Positions 6,228 to 7,954 of a DNA stretch of 7,954 bases are shown here, piece after piece. The translations under genes and the position numbers were made by a program. Source of the DNA: Burkholderiales bacterium (GTDB lineage: Bacteria > Pseudomonadota > Gammaproteobacteria > Burkholderiales > SG8-41); contig SYEN01000377.1 in the NCBI GenBank assembly GCA_005800795.1, positions 1-7,954 on the forward strand, given 5' to 3'. Every line of letters starts with the position of its first letter. The stretch's first letter is position 1. The notes under the pieces were generated by a model. The model searched no databases, had not been told where the DNA came from, and was given only the letters and a program-made list of their open reading frames with translations.

Positions 6228-7057
6228 CAGCGCCAGCGCACCGGCGCCAGCGCACCGGCGCCGAATTCTTCCGGCGTGGCAATCAGATGATTCAATTTTT
6301 CACTGAAATCATTGCGGTTCATCAAGCCGGTGACGCCGTCGACGTAGGCTTTCTGGCGCATTTTTTCGGTGAGCGCGGTTTGTTCGCCCAGCATGCGCTC
6401 CACCGCGCGGCACATGTTGTTCAGCGCCTGTGAAATGCGGTGCAACTCGCGCGCCCACGGCAATTTCTCGAGCAACGTGAACTTGCGGCGCGAGATATCC
6501 ATCGCCTGCCGCTCCATGTCGCGGAGGGGCCGCAACGCCTTGCGCAGCACGAACGCCACTACCGCCAGCGAAACCACCGCCACAATCAGCAGCACCCAGA
6601 AGGAACTCTTGGCAATTTCCCACAATTCCTTATAAGCATGTCCCGGGTGACTTTCGACTTCGACAATGGCCACCTTGCGCCAGCCGTCCATCACCGTGGC
6701 GTCCATGCGTGGCGTGGGCAAACTAAAGGCATTCATGAACCAGCCCGGCACACCTTCAACGGATTTTTCCACACGTTTCTTGAAAAGCGGCTCGCCAGTC
6801 GATTTTTTTACCAGAATTTCGCTGTAATAGCCGCGGTCGAAAATGGCGCTGGTCATCAGCTCGATGGTCACCGCGTCGTTGTAGCTTTTCCCTTGCGTGA
6901 TCGACAACCCCAGCGACGTGGCAGTGTCCTGCGCGTGCGATTCCATCGAACGGTGCAGGTAGCTGCGCGTGTTGCTCACCACCACCAGCAGCGTGGCGAA
7001 AAACACCACCACCCACAGCAAAGCGATCAAGCCCATCAGCAATCGAGAAAGTTTCAT
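6074..7057 (-). CDS. lapD: LapD-type c-di-GMP receptor, N-terminal part (frameshifted)
   Basis: LapD is an inner-membrane receptor that binds c-di-GMP through a degenerate EAL domain and then sequesters the periplasmic protease LapG. Visible here, from the ATG at 7057: a first membrane helix (about 8-28); a periplasmic LapD_MoxY_N-type domain (about 29-150) with GVPGWF, whose W106 matches the conserved tryptophan that contacts LapG in studied LapDs; a second membrane helix (about 153-172); a HAMP linker with LRPLRDME; and the start of a GGDEF domain (YVDGVTGLMNR, about 238-248). The true frame holds to about residue 271. The 14-bp duplication then shifts the frame, and the last 50-odd codons to the stop at 6074 are nonsense. 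Deleting one copy gives ALALVRVNGFAHYN, a normal continuation. The gene lies 54 bp downstream of lapG on the same strand. The start has no strong Shine-Dalgarno but is fixed by the membrane helix that follows directly. Confidence 0.88.
   Translation of the reverse strand: MKLSRLLMGLIALLWVVVFFATLLVVVSNTRSYLHRSMESHAQDTATSLGLSITQGKSYNDAVTIELMTSAIFDRGYYSEILVKKSTGEPLFKKRVEKSVEGVPGWFMNAFSLPTPRMDATVMDGWRKVAIVEVESHPGHAYKELWEIAKSSFWVLLIVAVVSLAVVAFVLRKALRPLRDMERQAMDISRRKFTLLEKLPWARELHRISQALNNMCRAVERMLGEQTALTEKMRQKAYVDGVTGLMNRNDFSEKLNHLIATPEEFGAGALAPVRWRWCASTGLPITMKKMAAPRATRCCKKLRNGWERLPTNASACCWRAWTARNLR
6234..6261. repeat. 14-bp perfect tandem duplication inside lapD
   Basis: Two identical adjacent copies of CAGCGCACCGGCGC (plus strand) lie at 6234-6247 and 6248-6261. 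Fourteen is not a multiple of three, so the extra copy moves lapD out of frame. With a single copy the minus strand reads GAGALALVRVNGF in one frame, joining the two halves of the GGDEF domain seamlessly. This explains the break between the N-terminal and C-terminal LapD frames. Confidence 0.92.
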
Positions 7058-7111
7058 GGCATTAGCCGCCGCAAAAAATAGTGTTTAAAAACAAATACTT
7101 ACATATTTTAG
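7058..7111. other. AT-rich spacer between lapG and lapD
   Basis: The 54-bp gap is strikingly AT-rich (several A/T runs at about 7073-7110) in a GC-rich surrounding. It could hold a secondary promoter for lapD or simply be operon spacer. No hairpin plus T-run terminator is evident, so lapG and lapD may be co-transcribed. Confidence 0.35.
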
Positions 7112-7813
7112 TCAAATTGCACCTTTCATCCGGCTCTGCAGGTCTTTCCAGTGGCCGATGCGATCCGAGCTGCCCGCCGACTGCCCGCGACCCTGCTGCT
7201 GTTTGGCAAGCCACAGGCCTGAACCGTTGAAGCTGTAAACCGGAATCAGATCACCGCGGTTGGATGCCGGCTGGATGGTTTTGTTGATGTTGTCGAGGAT
7301 CACCGGCTCGGCGTCGGGCGTGGCGAAATACGCCAACACCATGTGCGCCTCGTTGAACACTTTGATTTCCTTGACATAGGTAATCTGCAACTTGTCATCG
7401 GGCACGCCCAACGCGCGCAGCGTGAAGTATTTCGCAATGGAAAAATCCTCGCAGTCGCCGCCGTTGGTGGACAAAAACTCGATCGGCGTGGCCCAGTAAT
7501 CTTCCTTGCCCCAATGCTCCCTGTCACTCTTGAACGGCGTCTGATTCATGAAGTCATTCACCAGATCGAGCTTCTGCCTGTCGGTCAGCCCCTTGTTCTT
7601 CGGGTTGGCCATCAGCGTGCGCCAGTTGGTGAGACGGTCTTTCGCCACCGGGCCGAAGGACGTGCTGAGCTTTTGGATCTGCGCGTCGGTGAGGGTCACT
7701 ACTTCCTGCGCGAACGCAGCTGCCATGACAACGCAAAGCAGCGCCATCAGCCGGGACGGCAGCCAGGCGCGAAATGTGCGTGCGAAGTGTGTGAAAGTCA
7801 CGTTGGAATTCAT
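7112..7813 (-). CDS. lapG: LapG-type periplasmic cysteine protease (BTLCP transglutaminase-like)
   Basis: LapG cleaves the N-terminal region of LapA-type adhesins in the periplasm, releasing them from the cell surface when LapD no longer holds it. From the ATG at 7813 the protein is 233 residues, normal for the family. A signal peptide is visible: an arginine-containing n-region, the hydrophobic stretch MALLCVVMAAAFA, and likely cleavage after AFA (about residue 35). The catalytic triad is complete: C121 in GGDCEDF, H157 in EAHMVLAYF and D174 in VILDN, with spacing like that of known LapGs. The aspartate and glutamate flanking C121 match the calcium-binding residues described for the family. 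I chose the start at 7813 because the open frame upstream (to 7891) reads as non-signal sequence; an internal ATG at about residue 23 is the alternative, and neither has a clear ribosome binding site. The gene looks intact, unlike its two partners downstream. Confidence 0.93.
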   Translation of the reverse strand: MNSNVTFTHFARTFRAWLPSRLMALLCVVMAAAFAQEVVTLTDAQIQKLSTSFGPVAKDRLTNWRTLMANPKNKGLTDRQKLDLVNDFMNQTPFKSDREHWGKEDYWATPIEFLSTNGGDCEDFSIAKYFTLRALGVPDDKLQITYVKEIKVFNEAHMVLAYFATPDAEPVILDNINKTIQPASNRGDLIPVYSFNGSGLWLAKQQQGRGQSAGSSDRIGHWKDLQSRMKGAI

Positions 7814-7924
7814 GCCACTGGAGTGCGCGTATGACGCGACTTTAGCGTACCACGCGGAACACGGCACGCCACAGCGCAGACCGGTTGGCAACGTCAGCCA
7901 CTTGCCATGGCGACACGAAAATTC
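7814..7924. other. Spacer between tRNA and lapG
   Basis: This spacer of about 110 bp should contain the lapG leader and possibly its promoter. I searched the minus strand for -35/-10 pairs with 16-18 bp spacing and found no convincing one. No clear tRNA terminator is visible. The stretch is open in the lapG frame up to 7891, but the encoded peptide does not look like part of LapG. Confidence 0.4.
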
Positions 7925-7954
7925 TGGCGCGCCCGAGACGATTCGAACGTCCGA
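7925..7954 (-). tRNA. 3' end of a tRNA (possibly tRNA-Arg), partial
   Basis: The minus strand at the right edge reads as the T-arm and acceptor end of a tRNA. It has a five-pair T stem (GGACG with CGTCT, outer pair G-U), the loop TTCGAAT, a seven-base acceptor strand CGGGCGC, discriminator G and an encoded CCA at 7927-7925. The anticodon lies outside the window. The acceptor strand would pair with GCGCCCG, which resembles proteobacterial tRNA-Arg, but the identity is a guess. It points the same way as lapG and ends about 110 bp before it. Confidence 0.75.

Noticed and set aside
5550..6290. Plus-strand open frame of 246 codons opposite lapD
   Set aside because: It is antisense to well-conserved GGDEF/EAL sequence, has no domain or ribosome binding site, and has shadow-like composition.

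Overview
The window holds part of a Lap-type biofilm-adhesion locus from a GC-rich Gram-negative bacterium. It is most likely a proteobacterium, perhaps a betaproteobacterium; the evidence is the protein families and a tRNA fragment whose acceptor stem resembles proteobacterial tRNA-Arg, and the lineage below phylum is a guess. Every gene I can support lies on the minus strand, so transcription runs from right to left.

Layout in transcription order: the 3' end of a tRNA enters at the right edge (7925-7954). Next comes an intact gene for a LapG-type periplasmic cysteine protease (7112-7813). It is followed by a gene for the membrane c-di-GMP receptor LapD (from 7057), which carries a 14-bp tandem duplication at 6234-6261 that shifts its frame. 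The second half of LapD continues in another frame down to about 5415, where its EAL domain stops abruptly. There it is joined in frame to the repeat region of a very large type I-secreted adhesin. The adhesin runs to 278, interrupted only by a one-base frameshift at a run of seven G (minus strand, 4437-4443). It has DUF5801-like, VCBS/cadherin-like and T1SS-143-like repeats, a von Willebrand A domain, RTX nonapeptides and a C-terminal secretion signal. At the left edge (1-166) is the start of an FAD-dependent, phytoene-dehydrogenase-like oxidoreductase.

In the known Lap system, c-di-GMP-bound LapD holds LapG at the inner membrane. When c-di-GMP falls, LapG is released and cuts the adhesin near its N-terminus, freeing the cell from the surface. 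All three actors are recognisable here. However, the C-terminus of LapD (about 100 residues by family length) and the adhesin's N-terminal retention module with its LapG cleavage site are missing between the two halves of the fusion.

Three lesions lie in about 1.8 kb: the 14-bp duplication, the LapD/adhesin joint and the G7 tract. Removing one 14-bp copy and one G restores the expected protein exactly at both frameshifts. The cause may be a decaying or phase-variable locus, or assembly and sequencing errors around a long repetitive gene. The sequence alone cannot decide. I found no CRISPR array, insertion sequence or clearly novel system.
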